From positions 135,626 through 199,625 of the forward strand of contig MSHD01000007.1 in the NCBI GenBank assembly GCA_001941045.1: a stretch of 64,000 nucleotides of DNA. Reading direction: 5' to 3'. The position numbers and the translations under genes were made by a program. Origin of the DNA: Lachnospiraceae bacterium Zagget2. GTDB lineage: Bacteria; Bacillota; Clostridia; Lachnospirales; Lachnospiraceae. Positions 16,897-24,372 of this stretch are shown here, piece by piece. Under the pieces are notes generated by a model. That model had not been told where the DNA came from and made no database searches. It saw only the letters and a list, made by a program, of their open reading frames with translations. Positions within the stretch are counted from its first letter, which is position 1, and each line of letters opens with the position of its first letter.

Positions 16897-18048
16897 ATGA
16901 AGAAGAAAACAGCGTGTCTTACTGCGCTTTTGCTGGCGGCGTCGATGATGCTTGGCGGCTGCTCAGGTTCGACGATTGATTATACCGCGGAGGCGGCCAG
17001 CGTGGATGGTGTGTCCATCCCGCTCGCGGAACTTAATTTTTACCTGCGTTATCAGCAGGTAGAGATGCAGTACATGTATGCATCCTATTTTGGCGATGAT
17101 TTCATGAACCAGGACCTGACAGGAACCGGTTCCGTATATGGAGAGACGATCCGCGATTCGGTGCTGGAGATGCTGGAAGATTTTTACGTGATTGAGGCAA
17201 ATGCGGAGGAGCTGGGTGTCTCGCTGGATGAGGATGACGAGAGCGCAGTGTCGGAGGCAGCGCTGGCTTTCCTCGCGGCCAATGACAGCGACACTCTGTC
17301 GCTGATGTCTGCGGATGAGGAGACTGTGACGCATGTGCTCGAGCTGATCCGCCTGCAGGTGAAGGTGTACAATTACCTGGCGACGACGATCGACACGGAG
17401 GTGGATGAAGAGGAAGCCGCTCAGAAGCGCATTACTTATGTGAGCTCTTCAACGGCGGGGACGACCGATGACGATGGAAATACCGTGGATCTGACCGATG
17501 AGGAACTCGAAGCGATCCGCACGGAGCTGGAGACGATCCGGGATGAAGCGGAGGAGAGCGGTGATCTGAGCACGGCCGCGGAGGATCATGAGCTGAGTGC
17601 GACCACGACGACCTACGGAGCGAGCGATGAAACGCTGGATGAGGATCTGAAGGCTGCGGCGGACGAGTTGTCCGACGGTGAGTTTTCTGACATCGTGGAG
17701 GGCGACGGCTATTATTATCTCGTCTATATGGAAAGCACCTACGATGAGGACGCGACGCAGACGGAGATCGAGAGCATTCTCGAAGAGCGCGAGCAGGCAG
17801 CTTATGACGACTGGCTTGACGCACTGCTGGAAGAGGCGGAGATCGTGGTAAATGACAGCGTTGTGGCGCAGCTCGACTTTGAGCGGATTTTCACGGTGAA
17901 GACGGAGGAGGAGACGGAAGAGGAAGAGACCTCCGAGGAGGAAACCGGGGAAGATACTGCTGAGGATGAAGAAGACGAGAGCGCAGAGGATGCCGCGGAG
18001 GAAGACGCTGCCGCGGAAGAGACCGAGGCAGAAGAGTCTGAAGAGTAA
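16897..18048 (+). CDS. PrsA/SurA-like peptidyl-prolyl isomerase lipoprotein
   Basis: A 383-residue secreted lipoprotein. The signal peptide ends in a lipobox with Cys22 (MMLGGC). Residues 30-145 resemble the helical SurA/PrsA N-terminal domain. A parvulin-like rotamase region follows (RITYVSS near 180; LSDGEFSDIVEGDGYYYLVY near 265-285), though it is poorly conserved. The last 50 residues are almost entirely Glu, Asp, Ser, Thr and Ala, an unusual acidic tail. It should fold exported proteins at the outer face of the membrane. It has its own promoter and sits between mfd and pncB; a foldase after mfd is common in related Clostridia. Confidence 0.8.
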   Translation: MKKKTACLTALLLAASMMLGGCSGSTIDYTAEAASVDGVSIPLAELNFYLRYQQVEMQYMYASYFGDDFMNQDLTGTGSVYGETIRDSVLEMLEDFYVIEANAEELGVSLDEDDESAVSEAALAFLAANDSDTLSLMSADEETVTHVLELIRLQVKVYNYLATTIDTEVDEEEAAQKRITYVSSSTAGTTDDDGNTVDLTDEELEAIRTELETIRDEAEESGDLSTAAEDHELSATTTTYGASDETLDEDLKAAADELSDGEFSDIVEGDGYYYLVYMESTYDEDATQTEIESILEEREQAAYDDWLDALLEEAEIVVNDSVVAQLDFERIFTVKTEEETEEEETSEEETGEDTAEDEEDESAEDAAEEDAAAEETEAEESEE

Positions 18049-18071
18049 CGGATAGAAGGGAGCTTCTAAAA

Positions 18072-19532
18072 ATGAGCGTGACACAGAATCTGACACTGAT
18101 GACGGATCTGTATGAGCTGACGATGATGCAGGGATACTTTAAGAATCCCGTGCAGGAGACGGCGATCTTTGATGCGTTTTACCGCACAAACCCGTGTGGG
18201 AATGGCTATGCGATTGCGGCGGGACTGGATCAGGTGATTGATTATATTAAAAACCTGCATTTTTCTCCGGAGGATATCGAGTATCTGAGAAGCCTTTCTA
18301 TTTTTGATGAGGATTTCCTTCAATATCTTGGAGAATTCCGATTCAGCGGCGATATTTATGCGATCCCGGAAGGGACGGTGGTCTTTCCCAGGGAGCCGCT
18401 GATCAAGGTGATTGCGCCGATCATGGAGGCGCAGCTTGTGGAGACGGCGATCCTGACGATCATCAATCATCAGAGCCTGATCGCGACCAAGGCGGCCAGA
18501 GTTGTGAACGCGGCCAGAGGCGACGGGATCATGGAGTTCGGGCTTCGCCGCGCGCAGGGACCGGACGCAGGAGTCTACGGAGCGCGGGCGGCGATGATCG
18601 GAGGCTGTATCGGTACTTCCAATGTGCTGACCGGCCAGCTTTTTGACGTGCCGGTGCTGGGTACGCATGCGCACAGCTGGATCATGAGTTTCCCGGACGA
18701 GTATACTGCTTTCCGGACCTATGCGGAGCTCTATCCGAATGCCTGCACGCTGCTGGTGGACACTTATGACACGTTGAAATCCGGCGTGCCGAATGCGATT
18801 CGTGTATTCAAGGAGATGCGCCGTGCAAAGAAGCTGAACGGTCGTTACGGCATCCGCATCGACAGCGGCGATCTGGCTTATCTCTCCAAGGAAGCCCGCA
18901 AGATGCTGGACGCGGCCGGTTTCCACAATGCGGTTATTTCAGCGTCGAGTGATCTCGATGAATATCTGATCGACAGCCTGAAGACGCAGGGTGCGAAGAT
19001 CACGTCCTGGGGCGTCGGTACGAATCTGATTACCTCAAAAGACTGTCCGGCCTTCGGCGGCGTCTACAAGCTTGCCGCGGTGAAGGCGGGAGATGGGGAG
19101 TTTATCCCGAAGATCAAGCTCTCGGAGAACAGTGAGAAGATTACAAATCCCGGAAATAAGACGGTCTATCGCATCTATGAGAAGGCGAACGGAAAGCTGA
19201 AGGCCGATGTGATCAGTCTGGTGGACGATGTGTTCGATGAGTCGAAAGACCTGACGATCTTTGATCCGAAGGAGACCTGGAAGAAGACGAAGCTCAAAGG
19301 TGGCAGCTATACAGTGCGTGAGCTTATGGTTAAGGTCTTCGACAAAGGTGAATGTGTCTATGATTCTCCTTCTGTCATGGACATCCGGGAATACTGTATC
19401 GGAGAGCAGAATACGCTCTGGGATGAGACGAAGCGTCTCGTGAACCCGCATAAGGTCTATGTGGATCTATCCGATCGCCTGTTTGAAATGAAACAGAGCC
19501 TGCTCGATCAGATGGGCGTCAAAGAAGAATAG
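18072..19532 (+). CDS. pncB: nicotinate phosphoribosyltransferase
   Basis: A 486-residue enzyme of NAD salvage that joins nicotinate to PRPP with ATP use, giving nicotinate mononucleotide. Family motifs are visible: LMTDLYELTMMQGYF at the start, the active-site region EFGLRRAQGPD and THAHSWIMSF in the middle, and GTNLITSKD for the phosphate site. Length is typical of the clostridial form. It is 23 bp after the PrsA-like gene and is followed by a strong terminator. Confidence 0.95.
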   Translation: MSVTQNLTLMTDLYELTMMQGYFKNPVQETAIFDAFYRTNPCGNGYAIAAGLDQVIDYIKNLHFSPEDIEYLRSLSIFDEDFLQYLGEFRFSGDIYAIPEGTVVFPREPLIKVIAPIMEAQLVETAILTIINHQSLIATKAARVVNAARGDGIMEFGLRRAQGPDAGVYGARAAMIGGCIGTSNVLTGQLFDVPVLGTHAHSWIMSFPDEYTAFRTYAELYPNACTLLVDTYDTLKSGVPNAIRVFKEMRRAKKLNGRYGIRIDSGDLAYLSKEARKMLDAAGFHNAVISASSDLDEYLIDSLKTQGAKITSWGVGTNLITSKDCPAFGGVYKLAAVKAGDGEFIPKIKLSENSEKITNPGNKTVYRIYEKANGKLKADVISLVDDVFDESKDLTIFDPKETWKKTKLKGGSYTVRELMVKVFDKGECVYDSPSVMDIREYCIGEQNTLWDETKRLVNPHKVYVDLSDRLFEMKQSLLDQMGVKEE

Positions 19533-19539
19533 TCAGAGA

Positions 19540-19568
19540 ATAGCACCCATACGGGTGCTATTTTTTTT
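19540..19568 (+). terminator. intrinsic terminator after pncB
   Basis: TAGCACCC, 4-nt loop, GGGTGCTA, followed by a run of eight T. Confidence 0.9.
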
Positions 19569-19635
19569 ATCCCCCACATAAGATAGAGAGGATATGAGGC
19601 GGCGGAGCGTAAAGCCGGCCCGGGTGGGGGAATCT

Positions 19636-20637
19636 ATGAACGAGAGAGATCTGCAGGTATTGGAACAATATCCGTTTGCGGTAAATGATGCGAAGCGTGT
19701 CCGGGGGGCCTGGCTTCTGGATACTGATGCGGGACCAAAGCTGTTGCGCGAGTGTTCCGTGAGTGCGGGCCGGCTTGCCAGGGAACAGCGTCTGCTGGTA
19801 CATCTTCGAGCACAGGGATTTTTAGTAGATCAGCTGGAGCCGGACAACGAGGGAAACCTGCTTTCTGTTTATCGTGAACATTTTCACTATATGGTGAAAG
19901 GCCTCCCGGAAGGGCGGGAGTGCGACACCAGAAATGAGAGCGAGATTCTGCGTGCGGTTTCGCTGCTGGCCCGGCTGCACCTTGCCATGCGCTGCCCGGA
20001 GCCTGCTAATACAGAGGGACCTCTGTTTTCCGGACGCGGCGCACTGGAGGAGATGCAGCGTCACAATCGGGAACTACGGAAGATTTATGCATTTATGAAG
20101 AAGAAAAATCGAAAAAATGAATTTGAGACGATCTGCCTGTCTTTTTTTTCCAGGGTGCTTGAAGAGGCGGAGCGTGCCGAAAAGCAGCTCTGTGACTGCG
20201 GATACGGAGAACTGCGCGCGCAGGCGCTTGCGGAAGGACATTTCTGTCACGGAGAGTACACGCACCACAACATTCTCATAAGCGGGGAGAAGATGACAGT
20301 CGTCAATTTTGAAAAATTTGCGATGAATGTACAGATGGATGATCTCAGTTTTTTTATGCGGAAAATTCTGGAAAAACAGGACTATGACTTAAAGCTTGGC
20401 AGGAAGATGCTGGAGGCCTATGAATATGAGAAACCTCTGTCAGCATCGGAGCGGGCGTACTTAAGCGTCTGCCTTGGCTATCCGGAGAAGTTCCGCAAGC
20501 TCGTGAACTATTATTACAACACGAACAAAGCCTGGATACCGGGCAGGCATGTGGAAAAACTGGAAAAATTCCTGTCACAGCAGGAAAAAAGGATTTCCTT
20601 TTCCCGGGAAATGGGCTATACTGGATTTAACATTTAG
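19636..20637 (+). CDS. CotS-family spore coat kinase-like protein
   Basis: A 333-residue protein of the CotS/CotI family with an aminoglycoside phosphotransferase-like (protein-kinase-like) fold. The catalytic-loop-like segment is GHFCHGEYTHHNIL near residue 208, followed by VVNFEKFAMN in place of the usual metal-binding motif. Members are spore-coat associated in Bacillus. The start is uncertain: ATG 19636 begins with the MNERDLQVLEQY typical of the family, while an in-frame ATG at 19594 would add 14 residues; neither has a strong ribosome site. It stands between the pncB terminator and the phosphoglucomutase gene. Confidence 0.82.
   Translation: MNERDLQVLEQYPFAVNDAKRVRGAWLLDTDAGPKLLRECSVSAGRLAREQRLLVHLRAQGFLVDQLEPDNEGNLLSVYREHFHYMVKGLPEGRECDTRNESEILRAVSLLARLHLAMRCPEPANTEGPLFSGRGALEEMQRHNRELRKIYAFMKKKNRKNEFETICLSFFSRVLEEAERAEKQLCDCGYGELRAQALAEGHFCHGEYTHHNILISGEKMTVVNFEKFAMNVQMDDLSFFMRKILEKQDYDLKLGRKMLEAYEYEKPLSASERAYLSVCLGYPEKFRKLVNYYYNTNKAWIPGRHVEKLEKFLSQQEKRISFSREMGYTGFNI
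20594..20622 (+). promoter_or_regulatory. possible promoter for phosphoglucomutase gene
   Basis: TTTCCT, 17 bp, TATACT, at the end of the CotS-type gene. The -35 element is weak. Confidence 0.4.
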
Positions 20638-20659
20638 TCTTACGGAGGTATGAAATATT

Positions 20660-22393
20660 ATGGGCTACAGGGAGATTTACGACGAGTGGCTGCAGAATCC
20701 TTATTTTGATGAGGACACGAAGGCAGAACTGCGCGCGATCGCGGACGATGAGAATGAGATCAAGGAACGCTTCTACAAGGATCTGGAATTCGGCACTGCC
20801 GGCCTGCGCGGCATCATCGGCGCGGGCATCAACCGCATGAACATCTACGTGGTGCGCCGGGCGACGCAGGGGCTTGCGAATTACATCCTGAAACAGGGGA
20901 AGGAGAACGCGAGCGTGGTGATTGCCTATGATTCCCGTCATATGTCGCCGGAGTTCTCAGAGGAGGCGGCGCTGACGCTGGCGGCAAACGGTATCAAGGC
21001 TTATCGCTTTGAATCGCTGCGCCCGACGCCGGAGCTGTCCTTCGCAGTGCGCGAGCTTGGCTGTATCGCGGGCCTCAATATCACGGCGAGCCACAATCCG
21101 CCGGAATACAATGGCTATAAGGTCTACTGGGAGGACGGCGCGCAGTTCACGCCGCCGCATGACAAGGGCGTGACGGCGGAGGTGCTCTCGATCACCGATC
21201 TGTCGACCGTGAAGACAATGAGCCATGAGGACGCGGCCGCTGCAGGCCTTTACGAGACGATTGGCAAGGAGATCGACGACAAATTCATCGGTCATGTCAA
21301 AGCACAGGTCGTAAATCAGGACGCGATTGACAGGATGCAGAAGGATATCCGCATTGTCTACACGCCGCTGCATGGCACGGGAAATATCCCGGCGAGGCGC
21401 GCTCTTAAGGAGCTCGGTTTTGAGAATGTCTATGTTGTGCCGGAGCAGGAACTCCCGGACGGCGATTTCCCGACGGTCAGCTATCCGAATCCGGAGGCAG
21501 CGGAGGCCTTCGCGCTGGGACTTGCGCAGGCGAAGAAGATCGATGCGGATCTCGTGCTCGCGACTGACCCGGATGCGGACAGGCTTGGCGTCTATGTAAA
21601 GGATACAAAATCCGGCGAATACATACCGCTCACCGGCAATATGTCCGGCTCTCTGCTCTGCGACTATGTGCTGAGCCAGAAGCAGGCGGCGGGAAAGATC
21701 CCGGCGGACGGCCAGGTCGTCAAGTCGATTGTTTCCACGAATCTGATCGACGCGGTGGCGGCAAACTATGGCTGTGAGCTGGTGGAGGTGCTGACCGGTT
21801 TTAAGTTCATCGGACAGCAGATCCTGAAGAATGAGCAGACGGGGAAGGGCACTTATCTCTTCGGCATGGAGGAGTCCTACGGCTGCCTGATCGGTACCTA
21901 TGCGCGCGACAAGGACGCGATCTCTGCGACAGTTGCGCTGTGTGAGGCTGCCTGCTATTATAAGCAGAAAGGTATGACGCTCTGGGATGCGATGCTCGCG
22001 ATGTATGAGAAATATGGCTACTACAAGGACTTCGTGAAATCGATCGAGCTGAAGGGCATCGAGGGTCTCTCAAAGATTCAGGAGATTCTTGAGACGCTGC
22101 GGAACAATACGCCGGAAGTTGTTGGCGGATATAAGGTACTTTCCGCGCGCGACTACAAACTGGACACGATCCGGGATATGAAGACCGGTGAGGTCCGGCC
22201 GACCGGACTTCCGCAGTCGAATGTGCTCTATTATGACCTGGAGGACGGTGCGTGGCTCTGCGTGAGGCCTTCCGGCACGGAGCCGAAGGTGAAGTTCTAC
22301 TGCGGCGTGAAGGGCAGTTCCCTCGCGGACGCCGACGAGAAGAGCGCAGCGCTCGGCGACGCGGTTCTGGCCATGATACAGCCGATGCTGTAA
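20660..22393 (+). CDS. phospho-sugar mutase (phosphoglucomutase / phosphomannomutase)
   Basis: A 577-residue alpha-D-phosphohexomutase that interconverts hexose 1- and 6-phosphates, probably glucose phosphates. Seen are the phosphoserine loop TASHNPPEYNGYK near residue 145, the metal-binding loop DPDADRLG near 306, the sugar-binding segment GMEESYGCL near 400 and the phosphate-binding loop RPSGTEPK near 533. Length matches the PgcA type of Firmicutes. It is transcribed alone between the CotS-type gene and hup. Confidence 0.94.
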   Translation: MGYREIYDEWLQNPYFDEDTKAELRAIADDENEIKERFYKDLEFGTAGLRGIIGAGINRMNIYVVRRATQGLANYILKQGKENASVVIAYDSRHMSPEFSEEAALTLAANGIKAYRFESLRPTPELSFAVRELGCIAGLNITASHNPPEYNGYKVYWEDGAQFTPPHDKGVTAEVLSITDLSTVKTMSHEDAAAAGLYETIGKEIDDKFIGHVKAQVVNQDAIDRMQKDIRIVYTPLHGTGNIPARRALKELGFENVYVVPEQELPDGDFPTVSYPNPEAAEAFALGLAQAKKIDADLVLATDPDADRLGVYVKDTKSGEYIPLTGNMSGSLLCDYVLSQKQAAGKIPADGQVVKSIVSTNLIDAVAANYGCELVEVLTGFKFIGQQILKNEQTGKGTYLFGMEESYGCLIGTYARDKDAISATVALCEAACYYKQKGMTLWDAMLAMYEKYGYYKDFVKSIELKGIEGLSKIQEILETLRNNTPEVVGGYKVLSARDYKLDTIRDMKTGEVRPTGLPQSNVLYYDLEDGAWLCVRPSGTEPKVKFYCGVKGSSLADADEKSAALGDAVLAMIQPML

Positions 22394-22430
22394 GAAGTCC
22401 GAAAAAGGCCTGAAAACAAGGACTTTTGGC

Positions 22431-22459
22431 TTGACAAACAACAGGAAAACGAGTATAAC
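22431..22459 (+). promoter_or_regulatory. strong sigma-A promoter for hup
   Basis: TTGACA, 17 bp, TATAAC, 53 bp before the hup start. A near-consensus promoter is expected for an abundant nucleoid protein. Confidence 0.8.
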
Positions 22460-22511
22460 TGGGATATGCAGTATTTAAATCATTGAAAAAGCCGAGGAGG
22501 AAATAAAAATC

Positions 22512-22784
22512 ATGAACAAGGCAGAATTGATTGCAGCAGTTGCGCAGAGCGCTGAATTATCCAAGAAGGATGCCGAGAAGGCGGTAAAGGCAGTTATCGA
22601 TGTGATTACCGAAGAGCTTAAGCAGGGCGGCAAGGTACAGGTCGTTGGATTCGGTACCTTTGAGGTGGCCGAGAGAGCTGCGAGAGAGGGAAGAAATCCG
22701 CATACTGGCGAGCCGATGCCGATCGCGGCTTCCAAGGCTCCGAAGTTCAAAGCCGGAAAGGCCTTAAAGGACGCCCTGAACTAA
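22512..22784 (+). CDS. hup: HU family DNA-binding protein
   Basis: A 90-residue histone-like protein that binds and bends DNA as a dimer. It shows the full family pattern: [11 protein letters not shown], the VVGFGTFEV turn, the RNPHTGEPM arm region and [12 protein letters not shown]-like end ([11 protein letters not shown]). GAGGA precedes the start. It begins the cluster that runs on to the sporulation genes. Confidence 0.97.
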   Translation: MNKAELIAAVAQSAELSKKDAEKAVKAVIDVITEELKQGGKVQVVGFGTFEVAERAAREGRNPHTGEPMPIAASKAPKFKAGKALKDALN

Positions 22785-22800
22785 AGAAAAGGGATCGTTT

Positions 22801-23040
22801 ATGAGGCTGGACAAGTTTCTGAAGGTCTCCCGCCTGATCAAGAGGCGGACCGTTGCAAATGAAGCCTGCGACGCGGGACGCGTTCTGGTGAATGGGAAAG
22901 TGGCGAAGGCATCCCTGAATGTGAAGGAAGGCGATGTGATCGAGATCCATTTCGGCACACGGACGGTGAAGGCAGAAGTGCTGGATGTACAGGAGACCGT
23001 CAGAAAAGAGGAAGCAAAAGAGCTCTATCGTTATTTATAA
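22801..23040 (+). CDS. rqcP: RqcP (YabO), S4-domain ribosome quality control factor
   Basis: A 79-residue protein that is almost entirely one S4 RNA-binding domain (MRLDKFLKVSRLIKRR at the start, AGRVLVNGKVAK in the middle). It is the Hsp15-like factor that assists RqcH in adding alanine tails on stalled 50S subunits. It follows hup by 16 bp and precedes yabP, as in Bacillus where yabO and yabP are neighbours. Confidence 0.92.
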   Translation: MRLDKFLKVSRLIKRRTVANEACDAGRVLVNGKVAKASLNVKEGDVIEIHFGTRTVKAEVLDVQETVRKEEAKELYRYL

Positions 23041-23051
23041 GGCATAAGAAG

Positions 23052-23098
23052 AAGGACCTCCCCATATATTTTAAGAGAATATACGGGAGGTCCTTTTT
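23052..23098 (+). terminator. terminator-like hairpin that contains the yabP ribosome site
   Basis: The arms AAGGACCTCCC (23052-23062) and GGGAGGTCCTT (23085-23095) pair perfectly over 11 bp; an inner ATATATT/AATATA stem extends the hairpin, and T residues follow to 23098. The Shine-Dalgarno GGAGG for yabP (23086-23090) lies in the 3' arm and the yabP ATG begins at 23099, right after the T-tract. Confidence 0.8.
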
Positions 23099-23404
23099 AT
23101 GATGAAAATGGAAGGCGCGCAGGAACGCCCTCAGATCAAGGGCGCGCATAAGCTGGCGTTGATGAACCGGCGGACGGGCAGTATCACGGGCGTGTCCGAC
23201 GTCATTTCCTTTGATATATCGGAAGTGCTGCTGGAAACGGACATGGGGATGCTGAAGATCACAGGAGCCGATCTGCATGTGAATCGCCTGTCTCTTGAGA
23301 AGGGTGAGATTGACCTGGAGGGCAGGATTGACAGCGTCCAGTACGCAGAGGTCTCCGATTTTAAGAAAGGCGGTGAGACACTTCTGAACCGCCTGTTCCG
23401 CTGA
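23099..23404 (+). CDS. yabP: sporulation protein YabP
   Basis: A 101-residue protein of the YabP/YqfC family (LMNRRTGSITGVSDVISFD, TDMGMLKITGADLHV, EIDLEGRIDSVQY). In Bacillus, yabP and yabQ are expressed in the mother cell. ATG at 23099 is followed at once by a second ATG; GGAGG is 8 bp upstream of the first. Its ribosome site sits inside the preceding hairpin, so translation may depend on unfolding. It is 1 bp from yabQ. Confidence 0.93.
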   Translation: MMKMEGAQERPQIKGAHKLALMNRRTGSITGVSDVISFDISEVLLETDMGMLKITGADLHVNRLSLEKGEIDLEGRIDSVQYAEVSDFKKGGETLLNRLFR

Positions 23405-23405
23405 T

Positions 23406-23852
23406 ATGAGCAGTGCGATTCTGGATGAACTGCGCTTCTTCGCTCTGGCAGTACTTCGCGGCGCGTTGATTCTGGCTGTTTACGATGTAATCCGTATATT
23501 CCGGCGCGTGATATCCCATGGGGTGTGGGCGGTGGCACTGGAAGATCTGTTTTACTGGATCGCAACTGCTCTTCTGACCTTCGAGCTGTTATACCGTGAA
23601 AATGACGGCGCGGTGCGGGGTTACGCGCTTTTTGCGATCGCTGCCGGGATGTTGTTCTATCATCAGACGGTGAGCGCCTGGATCGTGGAACATATCGCGG
23701 GTATTCTGCGGCTGATCTTCGGTATTTTATTTGCACCGTTTCAGTTTTTGCTGAGAAAACTCAGAAAATTTCTGAAGTTGACGGGAAGATTTCACAAAAA
23801 GAAATTGAAAAATCATCTCAAAGAGTGTATAGTTATTTTATTATCGAAATGA
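23406..23852 (+). CDS. yabQ: spore cortex biosynthesis protein YabQ
   Basis: A 148-residue membrane protein with about four hydrophobic segments (residues 8-22, 36-60, 75-90 and 100-120) and a basic C-terminus, matching YabQ, which is needed for cortex formation. The start is 1 bp after the yabP stop. Order yabP-yabQ-divIC-spoIIE agrees with Bacillus. Confidence 0.88.
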   Translation: MSSAILDELRFFALAVLRGALILAVYDVIRIFRRVISHGVWAVALEDLFYWIATALLTFELLYRENDGAVRGYALFAIAAGMLFYHQTVSAWIVEHIAGILRLIFGILFAPFQFLLRKLRKFLKLTGRFHKKKLKNHLKECIVILLSK

Positions 23853-23873
23853 GTGGAAGGGAAGTGCGGACGC

Positions 23874-24194
23874 GTGGCAGCCAGAACAAAGGCGAAGGCT
23901 AAAAGCAGACGGATCCGGGAGCGCAATAGAAATCTGGGCGCCTGGGTTATTCTGCTGATTGTTTTGCTGGTTCTTGGCGTGAGCACGGTGGGCTGCATGC
24001 AGCTTCGGCAGAAGAATAAGACGTATCAGGCCAGAGAAGAAGCTCTTGAGGAGTCCCTTGCCGAGGAGGAGGAGCGGACGGAAGAGCTGGAAGAGTTTGA
24101 AGCCTACACGCAGACGAAGAAATACGTGGAGGAGGTCGCGAAGGATAAGCTTGGCCTCGTCTATGAGGATGAGATTATTTTTAAAGCAGAATAA
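23874..24194 (+). CDS. divIC: septum formation initiator DivIC/FtsB family
   Basis: A 106-residue bitopic protein: a basic N-terminus, one membrane helix (LGAWVILLIVLLVLGVSTV), an acidic coiled coil and a C-terminal segment ending YVEEVAKDKLGLVYEDEIIF, the typical end of DivIC/FtsB proteins of the divisome. GTG 23874 is preferred, with a GGAAGGG ribosome site upstream; another GTG at 23853 directly after yabQ lacks one. Confidence 0.9.
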   Translation: MAARTKAKAKSRRIRERNRNLGAWVILLIVLLVLGVSTVGCMQLRQKNKTYQAREEALEESLAEEEERTEELEEFEAYTQTKKYVEEVAKDKLGLVYEDEIIFKAE

Positions 24195-24219
24195 AAAGCG
24201 TATGAAAATGACAGCAGAG

Positions 24220-24245
24220 GGCTTCCGGATCCGGGAGCCTTTTTC
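24220..24245 (+). terminator. intrinsic terminator after divIC
   Basis: GGCTTCC, 6-nt loop, GGGAGCC, then TTTTT. Confidence 0.8.
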
Positions 24246-24246
24246 A

Positions 24247-24253
24247 TGTCGAA
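24247..24253 (+). promoter_or_regulatory. Spo0A box upstream of spoIIE
   Basis: TGTCGAA matches the 0A-box consensus exactly. It lies about 60 bp upstream of the probable spoIIE -10 element; spoIIE is a known Spo0A-activated gene in Bacillus. Confidence 0.6.
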
Positions 24254-24279
24254 AACTTTTTTTCTCGAGCCGCTTCTAA

Positions 24280-24313
24280 ATGACAAAGATTGCACCCGGC
24301 TTCTTTTTATAAT
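24280..24313 (+). promoter_or_regulatory. wide-spaced spoIIE promoter
   Basis: ATGACA and TATAAT are separated by 22 bp. B. subtilis spoIIE also has an overlong (21 bp) spacer that needs Spo0A for activity. A TTGCAC at 24290 is too close (12 bp) to serve as -35. Confidence 0.5.
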
Positions 24314-24372
24314 CCGTCTTGCCGATGGGACATGCATGGGCGGTGGAATAGAAATGGCGGAGGTGTGAGTTC

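Noticed and set aside
24290-24313. TTGCAC followed by TATAAT as a standard spoIIE promoter
   Set aside because: The spacing is only 12 bp, too short for sigma A; the 22-bp-spaced ATGACA is the better candidate.
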